From Dendrolimus kikuchii (taxonomy: Eukaryota; Arthropoda; Insecta; Lepidoptera; Lasiocampidae): DNA of 64,000 bases. The DNA is taken from the NCBI GenBank assembly GCA_019925095.2, contig CM034402.1:4661501-4725500 (forward strand), read 5' to 3'. A program made the translations under genes and the position numbers. This document shows, one piece after another, positions 10,373 through 21,346 of the stretch (positions within the stretch are counted from its first letter, which is position 1; each line of letters opens with the position of its first letter). The notes under the pieces are model-generated. The model did not search any database, had not been told where the DNA came from, and worked only from the letters and a program-made list of their open reading frames with translations.

Positions 10373-10883
10373 GCAGACAGACTGACAACCTACCAATTGA
10401 AAAGTGTGGAAAGTTACCGTCACTTGTGGACATTTGCAACATCAAAGGTAATAATAAAAGAATCAAGCGTTACGCTTCATCTTTTTGGGTGTGCACTGCC
10501 GAAGAGTGGAATAATTTGCCGGAGTCTGTTTTTCCTGACAAATACAATCTCGAAGTCTTCAAGTCACGAGTGAATAGTTATGTTCTAGACAAGCGTACTC
10601 CATCCTAGACTGCGTCATCACTCAACATCAGGTGAGACAGTGGTCAAACGCAAACCTACAAATCCATAAAAAAAACTGACGGTCCCAAAGGGGAAACTGA
10701 AACCTGGCTACTATAGCCGGATCACAACTCAATGTAGTTATGGTGGCATATTCCGTACTAGCGATGGTAGTCATTCAGATGAGCAAATACTCTACCACCA
10801 AGCCGTGAGTTGTTTTATCGCCTCATAAGCACAAGCCGTTCGACCGCAGGAATTGGTATTCTTTCTCCGTTCTTGCACGGATA
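10373..10883 (-). mobile_element. SINE-A copy 5, old and split
   Basis: Tail-side sequence at 10373-10447 (GGACATTTGCAACATCAAAG) and head-side sequence at 10680-10883 (to TGCACGGATA) belong to one diverged minus-strand copy. A LINE coding fragment lies between the two parts. Confidence 0.65.
10448..10675 (+). mobile_element. Jockey/CR1-type LINE C-terminal fragment
   Basis: The frame to 10608 reads [10 protein letters not shown], then [11 protein letters not shown] and stop. This is the usual C-terminal end of Jockey/CR1-type LINE proteins. It is followed by CATCAGGTGAGACAGTGGTC and an A-rich end near 10665-10672, typical of insect LINE 3' tails. It sits inside SINE-A copy 5. Confidence 0.75.
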
Positions 10884-10895
10884 AAGATAGTAATC

Positions 10896-11206
10896 TATCC
10901 GTGCAGGAACGGAGAAAGAATACAATTTCCTGCGGCTGGGCGGCCTGTCGTAAGAGACGACTTAAGAACCCACAGCCAGGTGGCAGGGCATTTGCCCGAC
11001 TGGATGGCTACCATCCCTGGTCTAAAGTATGTCGCCATAACAACCTTGAGTTGTGTTTTCCGGCATTAGTGACCAGGTTCCAGTTTCCCTTAAGAGAGCA
11101 GCAGCGCATTTGTAGCAACTTGCTGTTGCAAATGTCCATAGGCGATGGTAACTGTTTTCCATTGAGTAGGCCGTCTGCCTGTCTACTAATCTCCTGCCAT
11201 AAAAAA
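10896..11206 (+). mobile_element. SINE-A copy 6, head-to-head with copy 5
   Basis: Full-length copy beginning TATCCGTGCAGGAACGGAG only 12 bp from the head of copy 5. The two heads face each other and could fold into a long hairpin of about 200 bp per arm. Confidence 0.87.
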
Positions 11207-11866
11207 GTTAACTCTTTATTGTTAAGAAACACTTCGAACGACTTAGTAAAATGAAAAGTCAGGCAAGTGTGCGACAGTCCACGTTCTATGATGGATTTTG
11301 TAGAGGTATTTTTATTGGGCTACGCCACCATAAAAATATTTAACCAAAAATATATCATAGCTCAAAAAGTAATTAACGAATATTCTTCAAATTTTATTTT
11401 AAAATATTTGGAAAGCTCTACAACCACATTTTTATAGTATTTTTTACTTAATGTTTCAATGTTTCAAAAGTTAGAGGGTGGAGATCATTTTTTTTTAGAA
11501 TTTTTGGAAATAATACCTCTCTACCTTGTTAATTAAATAAAAAGGTTGTCTATTAAAGAAGATTGCCTTTTTGAAGATCTGGTCAACAATATTTATACAA
11601 CTACTTGCGTTGAACAAAAATGACAGCCCTCAGCTACTTACAAATATAATTATGGAGATCACCTGTAATGTTTTTGTTATTCTGCGGTTTTACTACATCA
11701 TTGTATAGCGCCATATACGAGCAGACTACATTTCTCTGACATATTTCATCCATTTACTCAGTAGTAACTGAGAAAAATTATTTCGCCATACAAAGATACC
11801 TTAAGATATTCTCAACTTGGGTGAATGACGATTGAATGACATGAAGTAATAAATCAATTTTTGTTT
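11207..11866. other. no recognised feature
   Basis: AT-rich non-coding sequence without a match elsewhere in the window. Confidence 0.35.
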
Positions 11867-11965
11867 TTTATTTTTTATTCCATTCAACAGACAGACAGAT
11901 TGGTCAGCTGTTAGAAAGCGGTTACCATCGCCTACAGACATTTACCGAATATCAGAGGTGCTATT
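11867..11965 (-). mobile_element. SINE-A copy 7, tail end only
   Basis: ACAGACAGACAGATTGGTCA and GCGGTTACCATCGCCTA mark the tail third of the family. The head two thirds are missing. Confidence 0.65.
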
Positions 11966-12470
11966 TGCTAAAATAATGAATGTATTTCAGGATAACATAT
12001 AATATTGTTGTATTTGTTGCAAATGTACATTGAAATTCATAGGTAATAGGTATATACGTTACTCTAATATTAAAAGTATGATTAGATGACCACAATCATT
12101 AGTTTCTATTTAATCATTATTAATAAAAAAATCTAGGTTCAGTTTTTTCCGACAATAGATTCGGAATCCTAAAAATATTGAGCGTTACAAATAACCGCTA
12201 TAATTTTAACACTTATAGCAGTTTCTTGAGACCGTTTCTCGTATCTTCTACCGCGACGATTCGGCTAGTCCGGTCCCAAAACGAATATACACGGGTAAAA
12301 TAAATCTCAATCTATACTTATATAGATAGATGTAATTACACCAGTAAATGTCTTTAAGTTCTTCATTGAGAAAGGATAAGGATGTTATTTTGTGAAACGG
12401 TTAATACGGTTTTTACCTTCTTTTACTATTTTTTGTCGCAGTGAAACGTTGATTGCGCACACTGCTACTT
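11966..12470. other. no recognised feature
   Basis: AT-rich sequence with no supported gene or matched repeat. Confidence 0.35.
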
Positions 12471-14035
12471 TTATCACTGCAGGAACGTAGAAATAATGCT
12501 AATTCCTCCGGCCGTGTGGCCCGGCCTCAGTTCAGAGGCGACAAAAAAACCCACAGCTAGGTGATAAAGCATTTGCTTGTCTAAGTAGTTACCACCCTTG
12601 TTCTAGGGTATGCCGCCATTCGGTGCTGGGTCCAACCCTGTGGAACATTGGCTACGACTGGCTCTCTACGATGGGGGTGCTCTGCTTCGCAGACGACACC
12701 CTCGTCACGGCCCGGGGCGGAACCTATGAAGAGTCTGTGGAGCTCGCCAACGCCGGAACGACCTTGGTAGTTCAACGTATCCGGCGTCTTGGCCTGAGGG
12801 TCGCCCCTGAGAAAACGGAGGCCCTCATGTTCCGCAGACCACATAGACGTGCACCCCGGGACGCGTGCATCACTGTCCAAGGTGTTGCGGTAGCGGTCAA
12901 GCACCAGATGAAATATCTGGGGCTTGTCATCGATGGAACGTGGAGCTTCGGGGCCCATTTTACCCAGCTGGCCCCGAGGTTGATCAAATCTGCTACCGCC
13001 CTGGTCAGGCTTCTTTCAAACGTGGGAGGGCCGGGCGCGGCGGTGAGGAAATTGAACGCCGGCATCCTCCGGAGTATGGCACTGTACGGAGCCCCCGTAT
13101 GGAGTCATGCACTACACCGGAAAAACAGGACCCTGCTGAGGAGGACTCAGAGGGTCCTGTCGGTGAGGTCCATACAGGGATACCGTACTGTGTCGTGGAC
13201 GGCGGCGACATTGTTGGCGGGTGATCCGGCTTGGAATCTCCAGGCGGAGGTGCTCGCAACAGTGTACCGCTTCCGGCAGGATGCTCGGGCGAGAGGAGAG
13301 ATGCCGTGCCCGACAGAAACTCGGATGATCAGGGCCCAGACGACCGAGGCTCTGATCCGAATTTGGAAGAAGGACCTGCAGTCTCCAGAAGCTGGGATTG
13401 CGACGGTAGAGGCGATCCGCCCCCACCTAGCTCGTTAGGTCTCGCGGAAACGCGGGACCCTGACGTTTAGGATGGTGCAGATACTTACCGGGCACGACTG
13501 CTTTGGTAAGTATCTGCATCACCGCTGCTACGGGGGTAGCAGCGGACTTCCCCCCCCCCTGATTGATGAAGTGGGTCACTCTGCCACCGGGTTAGCCCAG
13601 TATTGCCGAGCGTAGGGGCGTCACGGTGCAGTAACTCTGTTCTAAATCCCGTGGCGCCCCGTAAAAGCGCGGATACAGGGGCGCAGGTTTAGGTTTAGTG
13701 GGTAGTTTGACGATCGGTTTCTCGCGACTGCTTCTGTTTGAAGCTAGCGTGGAGAACCGATCGCTGAGAGTCCCACACACCCTCGATGCATGCTTCTGCG
13801 CTGCATTTGGCTCTTCCCCCGAAGAGCCCGAGGACGGTGTCCAAAGACATTCCCCCTGCGTTATCAAAAAAAAAAGGGTATGCCGCCATAACAACCTTAA
13901 GTTGGGTTCCGGCATTAGTGGTCAGTTTCCAGTACCCCCTTCAAGGCCAATAGTACATTGGTAACGGCTTTGGTGTTGGAAATGTTCATAAGTGACAATA
14001 ACATCCAACAAGTGGACTCTCACCATGTCTCTGTC
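12471..14035 (+). mobile_element. SINE-A copy 8, split by an R1-clade LINE
   Basis: The head half is 12471-12619 and the tail half 13876-14035. The two halves join within GGGTATGCCGCCATAACAAC, duplicated by the LINE insertion. The copy is diverged and its tail is degraded. Confidence 0.8.
12620..13875 (+). mobile_element. R1-clade non-LTR retrotransposon, 5' truncated, 14-bp target duplication
   Basis: The frame from 12621 encodes the second half of a reverse transcriptase. S-V-L-G-P-T-L-W-N-I opens it, and the catalytic box C-F-A-D-D follows near 12681-12699. Next are the thumb-like block Y-L-G-L-V-I-D, then L-Y-G-A-P-V-W and R-R-T-Q-R. The frame stops at TAG (13436-13438) after H-L-A-R, but the same frame continues with G-T-L-T-F-R-M-V-Q-I-L-T-G-H, a block conserved in R1/TRAS/SART proteins. 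The stop is therefore probably a W to amber mutation. The cysteine-histidine zinc knuckle expected next is missing. A 3' untranslated region and A tail end at 13875. Direct repeats GGGTATGCCGCCAT lie at 12606-12619 and 13876-13889. GC content is clearly above the surroundings, as usual for this clade. Confidence 0.93.
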
Positions 14036-14146
14036 GATATTCTACCTTACAATCTTAAGGGATTATATGTAAGTAAATTACAATATGACTAAGTCTTCTT
14101 TATTGTATTTTTTATAATATTTTAGTATATAAATTTTATTTATATA

Positions 14147-14362
14147 CTAAAAGACAGTACACGACGTTATAGTGGAGTTTATAATTTTGATATTTGTTCT
14201 ATTGTCCAATTCAAATTCTTTATTATTATTATCAATTTGTATGTCTTTCAAGACCGGGGGCCGTAAAAATGGACCCCGACTTTTGGAGGGCTTGCGTGGG
14301 GCCATGGGAAAACCAACACGTAGAGGCCCCTTGACAAATTTAATGTAAATGTGGCGTGACAC
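14147..14362 (-). repeat. interspersed repeat with shared short frame, copy 1
   Basis: The minus-strand frame starts M-S-R-H-I-Y-I-K-F-V-K-G-P-L-R. The same start, with changes, is read at 34694-34879. CACGTAGAGGCCCCTTGACA and GTGGCGTGACACTGA are shared at the DNA level. The class is unknown. Confidence 0.5.
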
Positions 14363-14409
14363 TGATTATTTTTATTATTAGATTATTATTATTTATTTTT
14401 TATTTATTA

Positions 14410-14600
14410 TTATTATTTTATTGATAAAAATAAATAAACTAATAAACAGATAGAAAATAAAAGGTTATTTATAAAATATGTAACAGATCGCTGCCAGAGA
14501 GAAGCGTGCGCGGAAGGCTGGTTGCATAGCCTCACTGTATGGCAATGCTGATTCGTTGCGTGTAATACGAACCAGCCTTCTGATCAAGGGTGGCAAAAAA
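14410..14600 (+). repeat. M hairpin repeat, copy 2
   Basis: Perfect 11-bp arms GAAGGCTGGTT (14513-14523) and AACCAGCCTTC (14570-14580) flank TATGGCAATGC. An A-rich lead precedes them, as in other M copies. A P-type tail (CTCCTCCTTTTTTAAGTCGG) follows at about 14624. Confidence 0.7.
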
Positions 14601-14639
14601 AAAGATCCCGACGAATTGAGAACCTCCTCCTTTTTTAAG

Positions 14640-14919
14640 TCGGTTAAAAAGAGGTTCTTATAAATTTTGATTGATATTTTTATGTAAAGTCAGTTTATTT
14701 ATTTATTAAACATCAGTAAATATATATCAGAGTATGCATGATGGAATTATAGTAAAGGTGCATCATATTTGGCCAGTGAAGCATAGAAAAATTGCAATGA
14801 TTATAAGTAGAATGAAATGTCCTTAAAAGAATTTCATAATAATAACCCTAAAATTATATCATAAAAAAATTAAAATATTACTAAACTAACTATTAACTAC
14901 AATTATTAATTTATTAATA
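14640..14919. other. no recognised feature
   Basis: AT-rich sequence. Nothing identified. Confidence 0.3.
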
Positions 14920-15263
14920 CTAGTGGTCGCCCGTGCTCGAAATTCGACCATAACAATTTGTTGTTAAAGACTATTCTTCTATAATCACAGATTTCGCTAA
15001 GGCTACACTGTTAATTTGACTTTAACAATAAACAAAAGAGTATATATGCGTGTATGTGTGTGTGTCAAATACATGGTAGTGTATTTGTGTGTGTAATGTT
15101 TTTATTGATTTAATGTATTTTTTATGCATAATTTAAAAAAACAATATACTTCGTCACTTCTTCTCTATATAAACTATAAGTGTGCGAAATTTCATACTCC
15201 TCCGTCCGCGCAATTTTCGTAAAAAGGGGTACAAAGTTTTTCCTTCACGTATTAATATATAGA
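14920..15263 (-). mobile_element. Helitron-G copy with TC and CTAG ends
   Basis: In minus orientation it starts TCTATATATTAATACGTG and ends in GACCACTAG. The flanking bases are A and T. It is the closest relative of the interrupted copy at 18190-18735 and serves as its uninterrupted reference. Confidence 0.75.
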
Positions 15264-15984
15264 TATTAATACCAGATTAATATGAAAAAATTAAGAAAAG
15301 ACTATTCTAGTATTCATGCTCATGACTTACATACAATGTCGTATACAAATAATAAAATGCAACTTTTTGATTTAAAACTCCCCATAATTCTGATATATGC
15401 AGTGTTTTATGGGGTTCACGTGCGTGCTGATCTAATGTACTGGCGGAATGTTCCAGAGAATTTCGTCATTTCCTCATAATGTTGGGCGAAAACCAATGTC
15501 GCGTTTTCAGTTCGTGAAATAGCTCTTTTTTATGTCTTTGAGAAAGACATGATTCTTTTATATTTACAACCTAAGCCGGGCTCGTGTTGAACATGCAAGG
15601 GACTGGCAACAATTTTAATAACACTCAGGCAAGAAATTATTCTTATGACCCTACTACACCTGGGATAATGACTGTGTCATGCAAATATAGCTAAGGGCTT
15701 AATGCGCTATTTAACATGCGAATGAGATGAGATTTTTTTTATTTTTTATTTATTGAAAATAACATATTATAATACAAAGAAACAAAAAAAGGCTTTAAAA
15801 TGTTAGGCTAACAACAGGTTTTTATATAACGTTAAATTCTGAGCAAACGTTACGTAACGAGTTAATAAGTGAAATAAGTATATACTTACACACATACATA
15901 CATACATAATAAATAAATATGCATACAGAGATATCTAAATAAAATACATTAATAGATATACATGTAAAAATATATATAAATGGC
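15264..15984. other. no recognised feature
   Basis: A 65-codon frame at 15282-15479 shows no family signature. The rest is AT-rich with short TACA repeats near 15895. Confidence 0.3.
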
Positions 15985-16190
15985 GGCCCGGCGCGGTTTT
16001 ACCCGCGCTCTGTTCCGCTCCCGTGGTATATAGTTATTTTGTATAACCTATAACACTCCCTGTTAACGTAGCTTTCGAACAGTTAAAGAATTTTTAAAAT
16101 CGATTCAGTAGATCCAGAGATTACACCCTACAATGTTACAAATTCACAAACTTTACTTCTTTATAATATTAGTATAGATATACAATAACA
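15985..16190 (-). mobile_element. Helitron-G-like copy
   Basis: CGGTTTTACCCGCGCTCTGT at the left and the outer element start at the right (minus ATCTATACTAATATTATAAA) are typical of the family. The CTAG end is degraded. Confidence 0.5.
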
Positions 16191-16584
16191 TTTAAATATA
16201 ATACAAAAAAAAATTGATATTAATTAAATACATTACTTACATATATTCTTATTTTTTATATGATGTGGTATCTGTTTCAATAATTGATTTGAAGATTAAA
16301 CTTTTGAATACAAGCTTAGAGTAACAAAACAAGTCAATATCACTTTTGGTGTTGTAAGTCTTAGCAATTCGAGTGAAAATGTTATTGATGTATGATGATG
16401 ATTCACCCACAACCATCCGCGCGCATCCTCCTTAGCTGCACCCAAGTTTGTTTTTTAAATATTATAGTTTTTCAGGAATTTTTAGCATATTATTGATCTC
16501 TAGGATCTTTTTGAAAAGTAATTGTATAACAACGTCCATATGTATTAAAAAGAGAGCCCGAGATAGATAAATACGGATACGGAC

Positions 16585-16848
16585 TATCCGTGCAGGAACG
16601 GAGAAAGAATACAATTTCCTGCGGCCTGGCGGCCTGTCATAGAGGCGACTTAAAAACCCACAGCCAGGTGGTAGGGCATTTGCCCGACTGAATGGCTACC
16701 ACCCCTGGTCTAAAGTATGTCGTCATAGTAACCTTGAGTTGTGTTCCAGCATGACAACTTTGGTGTTGCAAATGTCCATAGGCGATGGTAACCGCTTTCC
16801 ATCAAGTGGGCCGTCTGCCTATCTGCTGATCTCCTGCAATAAAAAAAA
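16585..16848 (+). mobile_element. SINE-A copy 9 with internal deletion
   Basis: Head and tail are intact, but about 55 bp in the middle (the stretch after GTGTTCC up to TAGCACC) is missing. Confidence 0.85.
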
Positions 16849-16867
16849 TCGACAAAATTATTTTTTT

Positions 16868-16970
16868 TATACTTGACGTGTTGCTGGGTAGTTTCTTGCC
16901 GCTTTTTCGCCTGCAGCAATAACACGTTGCGAAGCGGTGTACATAGAATAGGAAGTAGATTTAAATTTTA
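16868..16970 (+). repeat. N repeat, copy 1
   Basis: TGTTGCTGGGTAGTTTCTTG, GCCGCTTTTT and AACACGTTGCGAAGCGGTG match 44025-44130, and more weakly the spacer of the Foldback-B at 17690-17770. Possibly a LINE 3' region. Confidence 0.5.
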
Positions 16971-17483
16971 ACTTACATGTATGACCTTCAAAAAGTGTTC
17001 TCCAGTGGAACTTATTTTGATGAAAAACTTTTCAATTTAAATTTGCGTTTCAAGTGCTTTTTTTGACAATAATAATGAGCGGTAATCAGTTAATTGTAGT
17101 CAAACATGAATTATCTAGCACTAGTTTAAAAAAAAAATCTGGTTGCGGCCAATGATGCACGTTGGACAATCTCTGGTAAATAAGGAGGATTGCCTTAATA
17201 TTCGTACTTTCCCTTAGGCCTCAGAGTTCTGCGTTGTATATTTACTTATAAAACCAGTGACGGATTTACACAATTACCGCCAATAGACTATTCAAATTTT
17301 GCCGGCCCTGCTAACCTAATTATATATAACTGAGAAGCTAGTTTACAATTAAATTAATTACAATGTTTCGTCAATGAAATTGTAACTATAAGATTTGTAA
17401 CTATAACCTTTTGCACTGTTTGCACGTTTTTGCGTGCAATGAAACACAAACCAATTTGATTGACAATTTCTTAACATTTTCTT
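16971..17483. other. no recognised feature
   Basis: AT-rich non-coding sequence. No match found. Confidence 0.3.
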
Positions 17484-17983
17484 AAGTTTTCGCGACATGT
17501 ATACATAATAAAACTACGTTTTAACGGTTTTAAGCGCGGTAATTTTATTTGATTTTGGTTATTCCGACGTTTCGGCCACTTTTTACTGGCCGTGATCACG
17601 GAAGACAAAGATGTCAAGTGTCAACGAAAACTTTAACAATACCTCCCACCCATTTTAATATTATATAAAACGATTAGAGCTAGGCATACTTGCTGAAGAG
17701 TTTCTTACGCCGCTTCTTCTCTTCAAGCCACAATATGTTGCAAAGCGGTGGTAAATTAGATTAGACTCCCATAGAATCAATAATAACCATAAACATAATT
17801 AAAACTAAATAATTAAAATTAACAAGTTGGCGGTAGGCTAAATAAACTTTAACATTACTCATTGATACTTGACATCTTTGTCTTCCGTGATTACGGCTAT
17901 TGAAAAGTGGCCGAAACATCGGAATAATATAAATCAAATAAACTACCGCGCTTAAAACCGTTAAAGGGTAGTTTTATTATACT
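17484..17983. mobile_element. Foldback-B, both arms present
   Basis: The left arm (17484-17640) begins with CTTAAGTTTTCGCGACATGT and ATAAAACTACGTTTTAACGG. The right arm (17815-17983) is its diverged reverse complement. The central spacer holds an N-like stretch (GCCGCTTCTTCTC) and the block ATTAAAATTAACAAGTTGGC. Confidence 0.75.
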
Positions 17984-18189
17984 ATAACCACCTTTTACTT
18001 GTAATGATAATGAATGTAAACATTATTTATCTTCTTGCAACAATTCTTCTATTGCATAAGCTGTTCGACTCTGGATCTCTCTCTCCTTAGACTCTGCGCT
18101 GCCTATTACTGTTAGACAAGCTAAATTACTGACAACATTCAAGAAAAAACACTACCAGCAACATGGTGACGTTTGATATTTTTATGTAA

Positions 18190-18735
18190 GTAAGTGGTCG
18201 CCCGTGGTCGAAATTCGACCATAATAATTTGCTGTCAAAGACTATATTTCTATAATCACAGATTTCGCCAAGGCCAAATAAACAAAAGAGTATATATAAT
18301 ATATGCGTGTGTGTGTCAAATACATGGTAGTTGTGTAATGTATTTTTTTATTGAGTTAATGTATTTTTTATGCATAATTTAAAAAAATATTGGCATTCGT
18401 CGCTTCTTCTCTATATTATTATAAACTACTAGCTGTCCCGGCAGACGTTGTTCTGCCCTGAAGAAATAAAATTTAGAACCCGATTCCAGCGCCACCTACC
18501 GGGTCCAAATGTAAGCTATCCTATCTTTCAAGTCGGATCAAACTGCAAACGGTGTGCAAATTTGATTAAAATCGGTCAAGTAGTTTAGGAGTCCATCGCG
18601 GACAAACAACGTGTAATTTATATATATTAAGATAAGTGCAGTATGAAATTTCACAAATTTCATACTCTTCCGTCCGTGCAATTTTCGTAAAAAGGAGTAC
18701 AAAGTCTTTGCTTCACGTATTAATATTTTGATATG
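18190..18735 (-). mobile_element. Helitron-G copy interrupted by another Helitron
   Basis: 18190-18428 plus 18633-18735 align with the intact relative at 14920-15263. The gap holds a second element with TC/CTAG ends. Confidence 0.7.
18429..18632 (-). mobile_element. 204-bp non-autonomous Helitron
   Basis: In minus orientation it starts TCTTAATATATA and ends GGGACAGCTAG. A hairpin (GGCAGA, loop ACAACG, TCTGCC) lies 7 bases before CTAG. The flanks are A and T with no duplication. The related locus at 14920 shows the empty site AAACTATAAGTG. All hallmarks of Helitron insertion are therefore visible. Confidence 0.85.
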
Positions 18736-18934
18736 ATATTGCATGAATAGTAATTACGAATAGTAGCAATATTAATAGGTGTAGTTGTATGTGCCTATTA
18801 AGTACTTCTATAAATAAAACTTACTTGTATATATGTATATTACGTACGTATATGTTTATTATTAAATAAAATATAATTAAAGTAACTGTATGTCGTATAA
18901 AATACATAACACCTTCGACACTTTCAATCTGTTT

Positions 18935-19061
18935 TACTCTTGCCAAGGGTTGCCTGGAAGAGATTGCTTCTTAGAGATAAGACAGCCCATTATGCATATT
19001 TGGGATATTTTTAGGCTATATGTTGTCTGTAATGATGTACAATAAAGAGTTATCTATCTAT
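18935..19061 (+). mobile_element. LINE-E 3' tail, copy 2
   Basis: GGGTTGCCTGGAAGAGATTG and GTACAATAAAGAGTTATC with a short (TATC)n end. SINE-F copy 2 inserted directly beside it. Confidence 0.65.
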
Positions 19062-19073
19062 CTATTGTTGCAA

Positions 19074-19390
19074 TCGTATCGTCGTTACAGTCGTGGTAGC
19101 ATAATGGCTAACGCACGCGTCCCACACCCAAAGGGCGCGGGTTCGATCCTGGCCGAAAAGCATGCACCACTTAGGCAGTTTTTTGACCTAATGTGCATAT
19201 TGTTACAATTACCACGTGCTAACAACGGTAAAGGAAAATACCGTGATGCAACCTGCACATCGAGATAACCGGTGTGTCAAACCTGCCAAGCCGCCTTGGA
19301 CAAGCGTGGCGGGTGTACTGTCCGTGCCCCAGTAATGGGAGGCCCTAGCCCAGCAGTAGGACATTCATGGGCTGTTATTACATTACATTA
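19074..19390 (+). mobile_element. SINE-F copy 2, 12-bp target duplication
   Basis: The tRNA-like head TGGTAGCATAATGGCTAACG and B box GGTTCGATCC are well preserved. The end is GGGCTGTTATTACATTACAT. Direct repeats CTATTGTTGCAA lie at 19062-19073 and 19391-19402. Confidence 0.92.
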
Positions 19391-20000
19391 CTATTGTTGC
19401 AACTACGCAAATTATGCAATAATTCATCTAGTGGAATCTACTTGTTGAATTGTTCGTGTAGAACTAATATCATTTAGGTATTTAAACATGAAGCTTTTGA
19501 TTTCTGTAAAACATAATGTTGACACCAAATTTGTCACCATAGACTCCAGCCTCATAAGCCTGTTGAAAAATCCGCCACTGCATAAAACTAATCTAATTTG
19601 TTTAAGTTAGGAACATGCGATATGTGTGTTTGTCTGTCTATAGACTTAAATTGTTTTGAGGTAAAAAATGAAAGAGTGATTGAAAAATAAAAATGATATC
19701 CACTGGTAACGAGTTGCCAAAACCACATCGCATCAATCCCGTAAATCATGAGTGAATATGGCATACCTGACTCCGCCTGCCAGTGGCCAATGGCGCCACA
19801 CTGGCAATTTTGATTCGATGCCAGACCCGTTAACACAATTCGCGTATCCTTACCGCGCTTGCCAGTTTCCTGGCACTTGAATCAACGTATTAATTTTTCT
19901 ACGTAATTTTATAATAGTAGTATTTAATCAATTTAAAAAAAAAACAATATATTCAGACTCCGCATATTGACACTATTTTAAGGAATGAAGAACATATATA

Positions 20001-20274
20001 CATACATACATAACTTCACGCCAGTTCCCTTGCGGGGTAGGCACGAACAACAGAGCGTCATTTAGGCTTATTCTTACACACCTCACTTGCTTCTTTCACA
20101 TTCATAACTCTTGTCATGCACGCTCGTCTGTTCTTAAGGCTCCTGACATCACCTTCTGCTAGCACACGATCAATTTGATCATAGAAGGTGTGTCGTGGCC
20201 TTCCACGACTTCTGCATCCATCCACTTTTGCATTGTATATCTGTTTAGTCATTCTTCCATCATGCATTCTTTCC
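20001..20274 (-). mobile_element. LINE-C 3' fragment b, 9-bp target duplication
   Basis: The minus-strand frame 20058-20276 reads E-R-M-H-D-G-R-M-T-K-Q-I-Y and continues to the family end. The element ends in (CATA)n at 20001. ACATATATA flanks it at 19992-20000 and 20275-20283. Confidence 0.85.
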
Positions 20275-20404
20275 ACATATATAACTACATTAATGAATTA
20301 AACCAACATTTATGGGCTGTTATTATTTATATTATATTATATTTATTATTAGAAAAAAATAGTGATCACTAAAACCCAATAATAATGTAACCCAAGGTGT
20401 AAAA

Positions 20405-20528
20405 AAATGAGTGTTTGAGTGGATCCGGGGATGGTTTAGATTCACAATTAGATCCGGTAGGTGGCACTGGAATCGTGTCCTAGATTTTTATTTTTTCAGG
20501 GCAGGGCATCGTCTGCCGAAATCGCTAG
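20405..20528 (+). mobile_element. Helitron-G 3' part
   Basis: GGATGGTTTAGATTCACAAT, GATCCGGTAGGTGGCACTGG and the end ATCGCTAG before T match 2590-2713. The 5' end is not clear. Confidence 0.55.
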
Positions 20529-20594
20529 TCTATAATAAAATTCTAAACATGCCATGTCTCTACATTGAGACTATTAAAAAAAAACAACTTAAAT

Positions 20595-20948
20595 AGAATA
20601 TATAAACAATGGAGAACATGATGCAATTTTTTCAGATTTCTTGTCTGTTTGTTCGGGATTCACGTAAAAACTACTGGGCCGATATCGATGCAGTTTTGGC
20701 TGGTCGACAGAAAATTTTTAGACTTAAATTTGAGCTACTATTTATCCCGGGAATCCCGCGAGAATCCCGCGAGAATTTTCCCGGGAGCGGTTTGTTAATG
20801 TTCGGGAGCATAAAAATTAGCTTATTCCGACCCAGTTTTCATTAAAACGATAGCTTACATTCTTTTTAAAATGCTGCGGTACTTTGTAACCCGGAAATCC
20901 CGCGGGAACTTCAAGTCAGGCGTAGCCAAAGTCGCGGGCATATCCTAG
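20595..20948 (+). mobile_element. Helitron-G copy, GC-rich subfamily
   Basis: Contains repeated CCCGCGAGAAT and CCCGGGA blocks and ends GTCGCGGGCATATCCTAG before T. It matches, inverted, 51692-52150. Confidence 0.65.
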
Positions 20949-21346
20949 TTTAAAATAAAACAAGTCATCTTATGTATTGAAAAATATGTCAAATTTAATT
21001 TTATTGTTATCATATATATATATATATCAGAATGTATATTTATTAATGTATAATGTAAGCGTCATCCTTAAAATCAATAGTTCTGCTGTTTAGCATTCTA
21101 TAAGTGTACGTACTTTATTCAAAAGAAAAAATTCTGACTATCCAATGTGTACGCGTGGCCTTTTGTCGCCCCCGGAACATTCCCATTCGCCATTTCTCCC
21201 CCTTTTCCACTTTTGTAGCGACATTTTATTTTTATCGTCGTGTCTTTCCGAATATTTCCAGTTGCCTCGACCCCGTTGTAATTCCAAAGAACACCCAAAT
21301 ACCAATAGTTCCAACGGAGTAACGTAAAAGAAAATACGAAATAAGT

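Noticed and set aside
12865..13426. Several overlapping frames on both strands within the R1-clade LINE
   Set aside because: They are in other phases of the same GC-rich RT sequence and carry no motifs; only the frame with F-A-D-D is real.
13683..13702. GGTTTAGGTTTAG resembling insect telomere repeat TTAGG
   Set aside because: Only two imperfect units inside the LINE 3' untranslated region; no array.
19085..19150. Possible tRNA gene with good A and B boxes
   Set aside because: It is the head of SINE-F: a target duplication surrounds the whole 317-bp unit and no acceptor stem closes after the B box.
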